A stretch of DNA of 64,000 nt. Origin: Nocardioides abyssi. GTDB lineage: Bacteria; Actinomycetota; Actinomycetes; Propionibacteriales; Nocardioidaceae. Under the pieces are notes generated by a model. That model was given only the letters and a program-made list of their open reading frames with translations, did not search any database and was not told the origin of the DNA. Numbering within the stretch: the stretch's first letter is position 1; each line of letters begins with the position of its first letter. Made by a program: the position numbers and the translations under genes. Shown one piece after another: positions 23,862 to 31,981 of the stretch. The stretch spans positions 186,001 through 250,000 of the forward strand of contig NZ_JAUHJR010000005.1 of assembly GCF_030412915.1 (NCBI RefSeq), in the 5' to 3' direction.

Positions 23862-24806
23862 ATGAGCACCCCGCACTCCGCCCTGCCCGCGACCGGGCAG
23901 CGCGTCGCCGCCGAGGCCATCGGCACCTTCCTCGTCGTCCTCGTCGCCGCCGGCACCCTCGTCCTCTCCGACGACGTCGTGGCGGCCGCCCTCGCCTACG
24001 GCCTCGCCCACGCGGTGGCGGTCGCCGCGCTCGGCCGGGTCTCGGCGCACCTCAACCCCGCCGCCACCGTCGGCTCCGCCGTCGCCGGCCGCACCGCCTG
24101 GCGCGACGCCGGCCTGCTCGTCGGCACCCAGGTCGTCGCGGCCGTGCTCGCCGGCCTCGCGCTCTTCGCGCTGCTGCACGGCTACGAGGGCTTCGAGGCC
24201 GAGGGCAACATGGGCCAGAACTCCTTCGGCGACGTCGGCAACGGGTACGCCGCGTGTGCGGCGCTGCTGCTCGAGGTGCTCGTGACCTTCCTCTTCGTGC
24301 TGGTGGTGCTCGCGGTCTTCGACGAGCGCGCCGAGGACCGCCACCTCGCGCCGCTGTGGACCGGCCTCGCGCTGGCCGCGCTGGCGCTGCTGGCCATCCG
24401 CTTCACCGGCGCCTCGCTCAACCCGGCCCGGTCCATCGGACCGGCCCTCTTCGCCGGCGGCGACGCGATCCTCCAGCTGTGGGTCTTCATCCTCGGCCCG
24501 CTGGTCGGCGGCCTGCTCGCGGGACTCGTCCACCCGCTGCTGCTCGGCCGGTCCGGCGCGCCCGTCCCCGGCTCCGGCCTGCGACTGCCCGCCCGCAAGC
24601 CTCGCTCCACCACCGAGGACGCCGCGACGACCACCCAGCAGTGGGACACCGAGCGGCCGATCATCCAGGACGGCTGGCAGTGGGACCCGGTCGCCCAGGA
24701 GTGGAAGCCGGCCGACCCGCAGTGGACCACCCCGCAGGCCGACCCCACCCAGCAGACGCCGTGGCCCGACGGCTCCGGCGGCGACCAGGGGACCCAGATC
24801 CGCTGA
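23862..24806 (+). CDS. MIP/aquaporin-family channel with C-terminal cytoplasmic tail
   Basis: A 314-residue protein with six membrane helices and both half-helix boxes: NPAATVGSAV (about 65-74) and NPARSIGPAL (about 188-197). These form the pore of aquaporins and glycerol facilitators. An unusual tail (about 235-314) is rich in Trp, Asp, Gln and Pro (DGWQWDPVAQEWKPADPQW). The start MSTPHS is preferred over a longer arginine/glycine-rich frame. Its selectivity (water, glycerol or other small neutral solutes) cannot be decided from the sequence. It is divergent from icd. Confidence 0.88.
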   Translation: MSTPHSALPATGQRVAAEAIGTFLVVLVAAGTLVLSDDVVAAALAYGLAHAVAVAALGRVSAHLNPAATVGSAVAGRTAWRDAGLLVGTQVVAAVLAGLALFALLHGYEGFEAEGNMGQNSFGDVGNGYAACAALLLEVLVTFLFVLVVLAVFDERAEDRHLAPLWTGLALAALALLAIRFTGASLNPARSIGPALFAGGDAILQLWVFILGPLVGGLLAGLVHPLLLGRSGAPVPGSGLRLPARKPRSTTEDAATTTQQWDTERPIIQDGWQWDPVAQEWKPADPQWTTPQADPTQQTPWPDGSGGDQGTQIR

Positions 24807-24839
24807 CCCGCTGACCCGCCGTCGGCTGACCTGACCGGG

Positions 24840-25355
24840 TCAGTCCTGGCGGTCGACCGTGCGCCGCGCGACCACACCGGGGTCGAGCGGCGTCGTCGTC
24901 TCCAGCACGATCGAGTAGGCGTCGGCGTCGGTCACGGCGGTGACGTCCTCGACGACGCCGGGGACGTACGCCGTGCGCCAGGAGTCGCCGTACCGCGGCT
25001 CGGCCGGCATGGCCAGCCCCGCCTGGGCACCGTCGACGCCGGCCTCCCACTCCCCCGCCGTGCCGAACCACCACACGTTGCCGCGACGGTCCTGGGCGTA
25101 GTAGTCGTCGCCGACCACGGTCACCTCCACGCCCGCGACCTCCTCGGTGCCGGAGGGGTCGGCCTGCGTCGCGGGGTCGCCGAGGAACCACGGGTTGTCG
25201 AGGTCGCCGACGAAGTCGTCCGCGTCCGGCGACGGCGTCGGCACGACCAGCTCGTCGAGGCCGGTGGGCGGGCTCGTGGGCGAGGCGGTGCCGCACCCGC
25301 CGAGCAGCAGGGAGGCCGCCAGCGCCACTGCAGCGGTCGCCCCCGTCGTACGCAC
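24840..25355 (-). CDS. Putative lipoprotein
   Basis: A 171-residue protein with a lipoprotein signal (ALAASLLLGGCGTA, Cys about residue 21) followed by a Ser/Pro/Thr-rich linker. The globular part contains NPWFLGDPATQAD and DDYYAQDRRGNVWWFG, which resembles secreted actinobacterial proteins of unknown function. It is convergent with the aquaporin gene and divergent from mdh. No enzymatic motif is visible. Confidence 0.75.
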   Translation of the reverse strand: MRTTGATAAVALAASLLLGGCGTASPTSPPTGLDELVVPTPSPDADDFVGDLDNPWFLGDPATQADPSGTEEVAGVEVTVVGDDYYAQDRRGNVWWFGTAGEWEAGVDGAQAGLAMPAEPRYGDSWRTAYVPGVVEDVTAVTDADAYSIVLETTTPLDPGVVARRTVDRQD

Positions 25356-25452
25356 GGGGCCAGCCTAGGCGGGGCCCGCGCCGGACGCGGGTGGCCCACC
25401 TCACGTCCGCTGCTAGCGTCGGGAGCAGTCCGCCGACCTCGAAGGAGTCCTC

Positions 25453-26439
25453 GTGAGCTCTACCCCCCTGAAGGTGGCCGTCACCGGCGCCGCCGGCCAG
25501 ATCGGCTACAGCCTGCTCTTCCGTCTCGCGAGCGGTGCGCTCGCGGCCGACCGCCCCATCGAGCTGCGGCTGCTGGAGATCACCCCGGCGCTCAAGGCCC
25601 TCGAAGGTGTCGTGATGGAGCTCGACGACTGTGCCTTCCCCGGCCTGGCGGGGGTGGAGATCGGTGACGACGCGGAGAAGGTCTTCGACGGCGTCAACCT
25701 CGCCCTGCTCGTCGGCGCCCGCCCGCGCGGCCCCGGCATGGAGCGCGGCGACCTGCTCGAGGCCAACGGCGCCATCTTCACCACGCAGGGCAAGGCGCTG
25801 AACAAGGTGGCCGCCGACGACGTGCGCATCGGTGTGACCGGCAACCCGGCCAACACCAACGCGCTGATCGCGATGAGCAACGCCCCCGACATCCCGCAGG
25901 AGCGGTTCTCGGCACTCACCCGCCTCGACCACAACCGCGCGATCTCGCAGCTGGCCGCCAAGACCGGCGCCCCGGTCACCGACATCACGAAGATGACGAT
26001 CTGGGGCAACCACTCGGCGACGCAGTACCCCGACCTGTTCCACGCCGAGGTCGGCGGCCGCAACGCTGCCGAGGTCGTCGGCGACCAGGCCTGGATCGAG
26101 GAGACCTTCATCCCGACCGTCGCCAAGCGCGGCGCCGCGATCATCGACGCCCGCGGCTCCTCCTCGGCCGCGTCGGCCGCCTCGGCGACCATCGACGCCG
26201 CCCGCGACTGGCTCTCCGGCTCCGCCGAGGGCGACTGGGTCTCCATGGCCGTGCGCTCCGACGGCTCCTACGGCGTGCCGGAGGGGCTCATCTCCTCCTT
26301 CCCCGTCACCACCCGCGGCGGGGACTGGGAGATCGTCCAGGGCCTCGACATCGACGACTTCTCCCGCGGCCGGATCGACGCCTCCGCCGCCGAGCTCGCC
26401 GAGGAGCGCGACGCCGTCACCCAGCTCGGGCTGATCTGA
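25453..26439 (+). CDS. mdh: Malate dehydrogenase
   Basis: A 328-residue NAD-dependent enzyme: nucleotide-binding loop [12 protein letters not shown] (about 9-20), [14 protein letters not shown] (mobile loop with substrate-binding arginines), LTRLDHNRA with the catalytic Asp, and WGNHSATQ with the catalytic His. It oxidises malate to oxaloacetate in the TCA cycle. The GTG start is six bases after GAAGGAG. It is convergent with DUF3017-folD; an insertion sequence now separates them. Confidence 0.97.
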   Translation: MSSTPLKVAVTGAAGQIGYSLLFRLASGALAADRPIELRLLEITPALKALEGVVMELDDCAFPGLAGVEIGDDAEKVFDGVNLALLVGARPRGPGMERGDLLEANGAIFTTQGKALNKVAADDVRIGVTGNPANTNALIAMSNAPDIPQERFSALTRLDHNRAISQLAAKTGAPVTDITKMTIWGNHSATQYPDLFHAEVGGRNAAEVVGDQAWIEETFIPTVAKRGAAIIDARGSSSAASAASATIDAARDWLSGSAEGDWVSMAVRSDGSYGVPEGLISSFPVTTRGGDWEIVQGLDIDDFSRGRIDASAAELAEERDAVTQLGLI

Positions 26440-26462
26440 CGCGGGCTGCCGCTCGCGCCCGG

Positions 26463-26536
26463 GGCCGCTACAACCGTTCAATTGCGCGGGTGTAGCGGCC
26501 CTGCGGCACCTGGGGGCGCTGAAACCGCGCAATTGC
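26463..26536. repeat. Palindromic element family D, left part (interrupted by IS)
   Basis: A 38-bp imperfect palindrome (26463-26500: GGCCGCTACA ... TGTAGCGGCC) is centred on CAATTG. A second palindrome centred on CAATTG (CCGCGCAATTGC...) is split by the ISL3 insertion at 26536/26537. The missing half is at 27971-27994. It lies 23 bp 3' of mdh. Confidence 0.85.
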
Positions 26537-26559
26537 GGCTCTCCTGCCCTTTCCGTGGG

Positions 26560-27858
26560 TCAGGTTCGGCCGGGGAGGGCGGGTGGTTGGCCGCCGAGTG
26601 TGAGCATGGCCAGGGCGATGAGGGCGTCGGGTGATTTGAAGCCGAAGGCTCGGCGGGTGATGAGTCGGATCTTGGTGTTGACCGATTCGATGCGGCCGTT
26701 GGACAGGCCGTGGCTGATGGCGGCGAGGATCGGTTCTCGGTGGGTCTGGACGCGTCGGGCGAGGGCGGTGAAGGACTCCAGCCCGCTGTCGCGGGAGCGT
26801 TGAGTCCACCGGGTCAGGGCGGTGGGTGCGTCGGTGGGGTCGAGTTGGAAGACCAGGCGGAGGCCTTCTTTGAGGAGGTAGGCCTCGTGGAGTCGGGGGT
26901 CGTGCTTGGCGATCCAGTCGAGCTTCGCGCGTTGGCGGGTGGTGAGGTTCTCGGGGTTCTTCCACAGCGCCCACCGGGCTCGTTTCAACGCTTGGGCGTG
27001 GCCGGTGGCCACGATGCGTTCCTGGCCGTGCGCGCGGCCGTCGCGACGGCTGCCGCCAGCGGCGCGGCGGGCGGTGTTCCAGGCGTCGCGGCGGACCGCG
27101 TCGAGGGCTTCGGTGGCCCAGCGGACCACGTGGAAGGGGTCGGCGCACTGCACCGCGTCGGGGCACCGTTCGGCGACGACGCCCTTGATCCAGTCTGCGC
27201 CGTCAGCGCTGACCTGGGCGATCTGGGCGGACCGGTGGGGGCCGAGGGCGTCGAAGAACGACCGCAACGTGGCCCGGTCGCGTCCTGGTGCGGCCCACAC
27301 CAGCCGGCCGGTGTCGTGGTCGACGACCACGGTCAGGTACTTGTGGCCACGTTTGTAGGAGATTTCATCGATCCCGATCCGGGAGAGCCCGGCGAACGGG
27401 TCGCGGGCACCGGCAGTTTGCGCCCAGACCCGGGCCACGATGTTGCCCACGGTGCGCCAGCTGATCCTCATCAGCTGCGTCACTGCCGACTTCGAGCAGT
27501 GGGTGGCCAACCAGGCGACCTGCTGGTCGAAGTCGCGGGTGTGGCCGGCGTCGTGCCGCGCCCACGCGAACGCCCGCACCGTGTGCCCATGGACCCGACA
27601 GGCCACGCGTGGGGCGTCGGCTTCGATCCAGACCTGCCAGGTCCCGATGTCCAGCGACCGCCACCGGCGACGCCCTTGGCCGCGGTCGTAGAGCGGTGCT
27701 GGCTTCGCGCCCGTCCCGCACCGCCCGCACCGAGGTCGGGTCCGCTGGGAGACCCGGACATGAGCCACCACCACGCCTCGAGCAGCGTCGAACACGACGT
27801 CCTCGACCATCGCCTGCTGGATGCCCAACAACATCGCCCATACGCTCTTGCCCAGCAC
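26560..27858 (-). CDS. ISL3-family transposase
   Basis: A 432-residue DDE transposase. An N-terminal zinc-finger-like region (RCGRCGTGAKPAPLYD) and helix-turn-helix precede the catalytic core: IGIDEISYKRGH (first Asp), VSADGADWIKGV and the later DPFHVVRWATEA (second Asp region), and NGRIESVNTKIRLITRRAFGF (catalytic Glu). The full length is intact. The GTG start at 27858 lies within a perfect inverted repeat (27855-27867 and 27912-27924) that would hide it in read-through transcripts; an ATG at 27834 is an alternative start. Confidence 0.94.
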   Translation of the reverse strand: MLGKSVWAMLLGIQQAMVEDVVFDAARGVVVAHVRVSQRTRPRCGRCGTGAKPAPLYDRGQGRRRWRSLDIGTWQVWIEADAPRVACRVHGHTVRAFAWARHDAGHTRDFDQQVAWLATHCSKSAVTQLMRISWRTVGNIVARVWAQTAGARDPFAGLSRIGIDEISYKRGHKYLTVVVDHDTGRLVWAAPGRDRATLRSFFDALGPHRSAQIAQVSADGADWIKGVVAERCPDAVQCADPFHVVRWATEALDAVRRDAWNTARRAAGGSRRDGRAHGQERIVATGHAQALKRARWALWKNPENLTTRQRAKLDWIAKHDPRLHEAYLLKEGLRLVFQLDPTDAPTALTRWTQRSRDSGLESFTALARRVQTHREPILAAISHGLSNGRIESVNTKIRLITRRAFGFKSPDALIALAMLTLGGQPPALPGRT

Positions 27859-27924
27859 GCCGTTCTCCCGCCATCTGGTTCGTGTTCCTAGACAGCTCAG
27901 GAACCTAGGCAGAGAACGGCGTGC
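27855..27924 (-). promoter_or_regulatory. Stem enclosing the transposase start codon
   Basis: GCACGCCGTTCTC (27855-27867) and its perfect complement (27912-27924) flank the 5' leader, with a nested 6-bp repeat (27884-27889 and 27899-27904). The GTG start is within the stem. Transcripts entering from outside the element would fold and mask initiation, a known safeguard in other IS families; here it is inferred. Confidence 0.5.
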
Positions 27925-27970
27925 GCTCGTTCAGGCACGGCGAAGCACCCACAGATGCGTCACAAGAGCC

Positions 27971-27994
27971 GCAATTGCGCGGAAGTGTCGCGCC
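27971..27994. repeat. Palindromic element family D, right remnant
   Basis: It begins with the duplicated GCAATTGC and continues GCGG...GCGCC, completing the second CAATTG palindrome whose left half ends at 26536. Joining both sides with one target copy restores CCGCGCAATTGCGCGG. Confidence 0.8.
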
Positions 27995-28015
27995 GGCCCG
28001 AGCCCGGCCGCGCCA

Positions 28016-28050
28016 AACCGACCCGACCCGACCCGACCCGACCCGATCCG
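28016..28050. repeat. Tandem 5-bp repeat (ACCCG)
   Basis: Five perfect ACCCG units with flanking near-copies, just 3' of the DUF3017 gene. A simple repeat. Confidence 0.85.
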
Positions 28051-28064
28051 AGCCGCGCCCGGCC

Positions 28065-28487
28065 CTAGACCGGCTGGTCCGGAATGGTGCCGGCGAGGAA
28101 CAGGAAGACCGAGCCGACCAGCACCAGGACGAGCACGTCGACGAGGCGGTGGCGCACGGCGAGCATGCCGGCGTCGCGCTGCGGCAGGACGAGCCGGAGC
28201 AGCGCGGCCGAGAGGACGGCGCCGGCCACGACGCGGATGCCGAGCCGCCACTCCCCCGCCGCGACCACGCCGATGCCGACCGTGGTCGCGACGAGCACGA
28301 GCAGGTAGAACGCGCCGCCGATGGTCGAGGGGTAGCGCCGCTCCTCGAGCACCTCGATCTCCTCGGCCAGCCCGGCCGCGACCTCGTCCTCGGAGGGGAC
28401 GTCGTCGGGCAGCGGCTCGGGCAGGAACTCGGGCTGGGGTTCGTGCTCGGGCCCGGGCTCGGGCCGGGGTGCGGCGGGGTCGCTCAC
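28065..28487 (-). CDS. DUF3017 membrane protein
   Basis: A 140-residue protein with an acidic, proline-rich N-terminus (about 1-50) and three predicted membrane helices (GGAFYLLVLVATTVGIGVVAAG, RVVAGAVLSAALLRLVL, LVDVLVLVLVGSVFLFLAG). The combination and its position directly after folD are characteristic of the actinobacterial DUF3017 family, function unknown. The GTG start is 5 bases beyond the folD stop, so it is co-transcribed with folD. The original order was probably folD-DUF3017 facing mdh before the IS inserted. Confidence 0.85.
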   Translation of the reverse strand: MSDPAAPRPEPGPEHEPQPEFLPEPLPDDVPSEDEVAAGLAEEIEVLEERRYPSTIGGAFYLLVLVATTVGIGVVAAGEWRLGIRVVAGAVLSAALLRLVLPQRDAGMLAVRHRLVDVLVLVLVGSVFLFLAGTIPDQPV

Positions 28488-28492
28488 GACGT

Positions 28493-29356
28493 TCAGGCCG
28501 GGCCCTTCGAGGCGGCGAGCGCGCGCTCGGCCATGGTGACCACGTTGACGAGCAGCATGGCGCGGGTCATCGGGCCGACGCCGCCGGGGTTGGGCGAGAC
28601 CCAGCCGGCGGTCTCCCACACGTCGTCGGCGACGTCGCCGGCGATCTTGCCGTCGACGCGCGAGACGCCCACGTCGAGCACGGCAGCGCCGGGCTTGACC
28701 ATGTCGCCGGTGATGATGCCCGGTACGCCGGCCGCGGCGACCACGACGTCGGCGTTGCGGGTGTGCGCCGCGAGGTCGCGGGTGCCGGTGTGGCACAGCG
28801 TGGCGGTCGCGTTCTCCGAGCGGCGGGTCAGCAGCAGGCCCATCGGGCGGCCGACGGTCAGCCCGCGGCCGACCACGACCACCTCGGCACCGCGCAGCTC
28901 GATGCCGTGGCGGCGGAGCAGCTCGATGCAGCCGAGCGGCGTGCAGGGCAGCGAGCCCTCCTCGCCGAGCACGAGCCGGCCGAGGTTGACCGGGTGCAGG
29001 CCGTCCACGTCCTTGTCGGGGTCGACACGCGAGAGCAGCGCGAACTCGTCGAGCCCGGTCGGCTGCTGCACGAGGAACCCCGTGCAGGCCGGGTCGGCGT
29101 TCAGCTCGTCGATCGCGGCCTCGACCTCGGCCTGGGTCGACGTCGCCGGGAGGTCGACGCGGATCGACTCGATGCCGATCTCGGCGCAGTCCTTGTGCTT
29201 GGCGCCGACATACCAGTGCGAGCCCGGGTCGTCGCCGACCAGCACCGTGCCCAGCCCGGGGACGACGCCCTGCTCGCGCAGCGCGGCGACCCGCTCGGTC
29301 AGCTCGGCCTTGATCGCCTTGAGGGTGGCGCTGCCGTCCAGCTTCTGTGCAGTCAT
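28493..29356 (-). CDS. folD: Bifunctional methylenetetrahydrofolate dehydrogenase/cyclohydrolase
   Basis: A 287-residue protein. It has [13 protein letters not shown] with the catalytic Lys (about 49-61), [22 protein letters not shown], and the dinucleotide loop [13 protein letters not shown] (about 160-172), ending with [14 protein letters not shown]. It interconverts 5,10-methylene- and 10-formyl-tetrahydrofolate using NADP, supplying formyl groups to PurN and PurH encoded just upstream. GAGAGGAT precedes the ATG. It is 138 bp from purH, with a REP-like repeat between them. Confidence 0.97.
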   Translation of the reverse strand: MTAQKLDGSATLKAIKAELTERVAALREQGVVPGLGTVLVGDDPGSHWYVGAKHKDCAEIGIESIRVDLPATSTQAEVEAAIDELNADPACTGFLVQQPTGLDEFALLSRVDPDKDVDGLHPVNLGRLVLGEEGSLPCTPLGCIELLRRHGIELRGAEVVVVGRGLTVGRPMGLLLTRRSENATATLCHTGTRDLAAHTRNADVVVAAAGVPGIITGDMVKPGAAVLDVGVSRVDGKIAGDVADDVWETAGWVSPNPGGVGPMTRAMLLVNVVTMAERALAASKGPA

Positions 29357-29399
29357 CGTGCGGATCCTCTCATCCTGGACGGGTTGCGGTCGGCGCCCG

Positions 29400-29475
29400 C
29401 CTCACCGGGTCTCGACACGCTCCGTCGCGGCTTCGTTCCTCAGCCGCGGTCGCTGCTCGACCACCGTCGACCAGG
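29400..29475. repeat. REP-like element (family E) between purH and folD
   Basis: It begins CACCGGGTCTCGACACGCTC and ends GCTGCTCGACCACC, with an internal hairpin (CGCGGCT ... AGCCGCG). The same frame of sequence recurs at 41353-41421 with a different internal stem. Such elements are common between genes in Nocardioidaceae. Confidence 0.75.
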
Positions 29476-29494
29476 TCCGCTGGCGCGTCCCTGA

Positions 29495-31111
29495 TCAGTG
29501 AGCAAAGTGCCGGGTGCCGGTGAAGTACATCGTCACGCCGGCCGCCTTGGCTGCCTCGATGGTCAGCTCGTCGCGGACCGAGCCGCCGGGCTGCACGATC
29601 GCGGCGACGCCGGCGTCGATGAGGATCTGCGGGCCGTCCTCGAAGGGGAAGAACGCGTCCGAGGCCGCCACCGAGCCGACCGAGCGCTCCCCCGCCCGCG
29701 AGACCGCGAGCCGGCAGGAGTCGACCCGGTTGACCTGGCCCATGCCGACGCCGACCGAGGCGCCGTCCTTGGCCAGCAGGATCGCGTTGGACTTCGCCGA
29801 GCGGCAGGCGCGCCAGGCGAAGGCGAGGTCGGCCAGCACCTCGGCCGAGGCGGCCTCGCCGGTCGCGAGCGTCCAGGTCGACGGGTCGTCGCCCTCGGCG
29901 TCGACGTGGTCGACGTGCTGCATCAGCAGGCCGCCGCTGATCGGGCGGGTCTCCACGGCCGCGCCGGCGTCGACCGGGCAGACGAGGATCCGGATGTTCT
30001 TCTTGCCCTGCAGCACCTCGACGGCGCCCTCGTCGTACGCCGGCGCCACGATCACCTCGGTGAACACCTCGGCCACCTGCTGCGCCATCTCCACCGACAC
30101 CGGCCGGTTGACGGCGATGACCCCGCCGAAGGCCGAGGTCGGGTCGCAGGCGTGCGCCTTGCGGTGCGCCTCGGCAACGTCCGCGCCGACGGCGATGCCG
30201 CACGGGTTCGCGTGCTTGATGATCGCGACCGCGGGCTCGGCGAAGTCGTTGGCGGCGCGGCGGGCGGCGTCGGTGTCGACGTAGTTGTTGTACGACATCT
30301 CCTTGCCGTGCAGCTGCTCGGCAGCCGCGAGGCCCCCGCCGCCGTGGCCGGAGGTGTAGAGCGCCGCGGGCTGGTGCGGGTTCTCGCCGTACCGCAGGAC
30401 GGCCTTCTTCTCCCACGTTGCACCGGCCCACGCGGGGAAGCCGGTGCCCTCGGAGGAGTCGGTGAGCACGTTGCCCATCCAGGAGGCGACGGCCACGTCG
30501 TACGCCGCGGTGTGGGCGAACGCCTCCGCCGCGAGCGCCCGGCGCTGGCCGAGGGTGAACCCGCCCGCGCCGGCGGCGACCAGCACGTCGGCGTACCGCG
30601 CGGGGCTGGTGACGACGGCGACGGAGGGGTGGTTCTTGGCCGCGGCGCGGACCATCGAGGGACCGCCGATGTCGATCTGCTCGACGCACTCGTCGGGGCT
30701 CGCGCCCGAGGCGACGGTGTCGGTGAACGGGTAGAGGTTGCACACCACCAGGTCGAACGGCTCGACCTCGAGGTCGGCGAGCTGCTGCACGTGGGCCTCG
30801 AGGCGGCGGTCGGCGAGGATGCCGGCGTGCACGCGCGGGTGCAGGGTCTTGACCCGGCCGTCGAGGCACTCGGGGAAGCCGGTCAGCTCCTCGACGCGGG
30901 TGACCGGCAGACCGAGCTCCTCGATGCGACGGGCGGAGCCGCCGGTGGAGACGAGCATGACGCCGGCGTCGTGCAGCCCGCGGACCAGGTCGTCGAGGCC
31001 GGTCTTGTCGTAGACGGAGACGAGGGCCCGCTTGATCGGGACCTGGTCGAGGGCCCGGTCGAGGGCCTGGTCGAGGGCCGGCACGGGGGCGCTGGGCTGG
31101 GTCTCGGACAC
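29495..31111 (-). CDS. purH: Bifunctional AICAR formyltransferase / IMP cyclohydrolase
   Basis: A 538-residue protein: an N-terminal MGS-like cyclohydrolase domain ([33 protein letters not shown]) and a C-terminal transformylase domain with [23 protein letters not shown] (Lys-His active-site motif) and [11 protein letters not shown]. It performs the last two steps of IMP synthesis using 10-formyl-THF. The GTG start has AGGAG at six bases. The first 28 residues contain a short [12 protein letters not shown] repeat. It lies downstream of purN and upstream of folD, forming a purine/one-carbon block. Confidence 0.97.
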   Translation of the reverse strand: MSETQPSAPVPALDQALDRALDQVPIKRALVSVYDKTGLDDLVRGLHDAGVMLVSTGGSARRIEELGLPVTRVEELTGFPECLDGRVKTLHPRVHAGILADRRLEAHVQQLADLEVEPFDLVVCNLYPFTDTVASGASPDECVEQIDIGGPSMVRAAAKNHPSVAVVTSPARYADVLVAAGAGGFTLGQRRALAAEAFAHTAAYDVAVASWMGNVLTDSSEGTGFPAWAGATWEKKAVLRYGENPHQPAALYTSGHGGGGLAAAEQLHGKEMSYNNYVDTDAARRAANDFAEPAVAIIKHANPCGIAVGADVAEAHRKAHACDPTSAFGGVIAVNRPVSVEMAQQVAEVFTEVIVAPAYDEGAVEVLQGKKNIRILVCPVDAGAAVETRPISGGLLMQHVDHVDAEGDDPSTWTLATGEAASAEVLADLAFAWRACRSAKSNAILLAKDGASVGVGMGQVNRVDSCRLAVSRAGERSVGSVAASDAFFPFEDGPQILIDAGVAAIVQPGGSVRDELTIEAAKAAGVTMYFTGTRHFAH

Positions 31112-31225
31112 GTGTCACTCCTGCTCGGATCGGCGAGGAGGAGCACCCAGGCGGTCGATGCTCCCGACGTCACTCCCTGGTGGTCACCCACCTGCGCCAG
31201 TCGTGTGGGGCCAGCATAGAGGCGC

Positions 31226-31846
31226 TCAGCCCCCGAGGCGCACCCGCCGACCGTCGACGACGTACCCCTCGCGCGCCATCCGGCCGACCGTGTCGACGAG
31301 CATCACCCGCTCCGCGGCCTTGATCCGCTCGTGCAGCGCGTCGACGTCGTCGTCGTCCTCGACCGGCACGGCGACCTGGGCGACGATCGCGCCGGTGTCC
31401 ACGCCGGCGTCGACGACGAAGAGGGTCGCGCCGGTGACCTTCACGCCGTACGCCAGGGCGTCGGCCGGCCCGTGCATGCCGGGGAACGACGGCGACAGCG
31501 CCGGGTGGGTGTTGACCGTGCGGCCGCCGAAGCGGGCCAGGAAGTCCTCGCCGACCAGCTTCATGAAGCCCGCCAGCACGACCAGGTCCGGCTCGAAGGC
31601 CCCCACCCGGTCGGCCAGCGCGCGGTCCCAGTGGTCGCGGCTGGTGAACTGGCCGACCTTCGTCACGAACGTCGGCACGCTGGCCCGGTCGGCCCGCGCC
31701 AGCCCCTCGATGTCGTCGCGGTCCGCGCCGACGGCGACCACGGACGCGCCGTACGCCGGGTCCGCGCACGCGTCCAGCAACGCCTGCAGGTTGGTCCCCG
31801 AGCCGGACACCAGGACGACGAGGCGGGCGGGTCTGCGGTCGGGCAC
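31226..31846 (-). CDS. purN: Phosphoribosylglycinamide formyltransferase (GART)
   Basis: A 206-residue protein: VLVSGSGTNLQALLDA at the N-terminus, then VVLAGFMKLVG, the catalytic NTHPALSPSFPG (Asn and His) and VTGATLFVVDAGVDTG (Asp). It transfers a formyl group from 10-formyl-THF to GAR. The GTG at 31846 (VPDRRPARLVVLVSG) gives the usual length. Upstream in-frame ATGs are disfavoured because that extension is basic, non-conserved and begins inside palindromic element B1. It is followed by purH after 114 bp. Confidence 0.95.
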   Translation of the reverse strand: MPDRRPARLVVLVSGSGTNLQALLDACADPAYGASVVAVGADRDDIEGLARADRASVPTFVTKVGQFTSRDHWDRALADRVGAFEPDLVVLAGFMKLVGEDFLARFGGRTVNTHPALSPSFPGMHGPADALAYGVKVTGATLFVVDAGVDTGAIVAQVAVPVEDDDDVDALHERIKAAERVMLVDTVGRMAREGYVVDGRRVRLGG

Positions 31847-31896
31847 GGCTCGGAGCCTAGACCGTCGCCGCGGTGCGTCCCGGGCGCGGCGGCTCA

Positions 31897-31966
31897 TGTA
31901 ACGCGCAGTTACCTGCTCCACCTGCACGCTGCGGCGTGCAGGTAGAGCAGCGAACGTCGCGTTACA
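31897..31966. repeat. Palindromic element family B, solitary copy B1
   Basis: Outer arms TGTAACGCG (31897-31905) and CGCGTTACA (31958-31966) enclose a hairpin with 17-bp arms (CTGCTCCACCTGCACGC, 31913-31929, and 31934-31950) with one mismatch and a TGCG loop. It lies in the gap between DUF6350 and purN on the minus strand, so it may be present in their shared transcript. Copies B2 and B3 flank the nuclease-like gene at 44202-45230. Confidence 0.88.
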
Positions 31967-31981
31967 AGGGCCCGGCGCGAC

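Larger units (their letters stand above)
26537..27970 (-). mobile_element. ISL3-family insertion sequence (1434 bp, complete)
   Basis: Its ends begin GGCTCT on both sides. The imperfect terminal inverted repeats cover about 24 bp, with 16 matches including GGCTCT and GTGGGT. The element is flanked by a perfect 8-bp direct repeat GCAATTGC (26529-26536 and 27971-27978), the target duplication size usual for ISL3. It carries one transposase gene on the minus strand. The preserved target repeat and open frame suggest a recent insertion. It landed in the second palindrome of element D between the convergent mdh and DUF3017 genes. Confidence 0.93.

Noticed and set aside
31847-31927. N-terminal extension of PurN to an upstream ATG
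   Set aside because: The added residues are basic, not conserved in the family, and begin within palindromic element B1; the GTG at 31846 gives the normal length.
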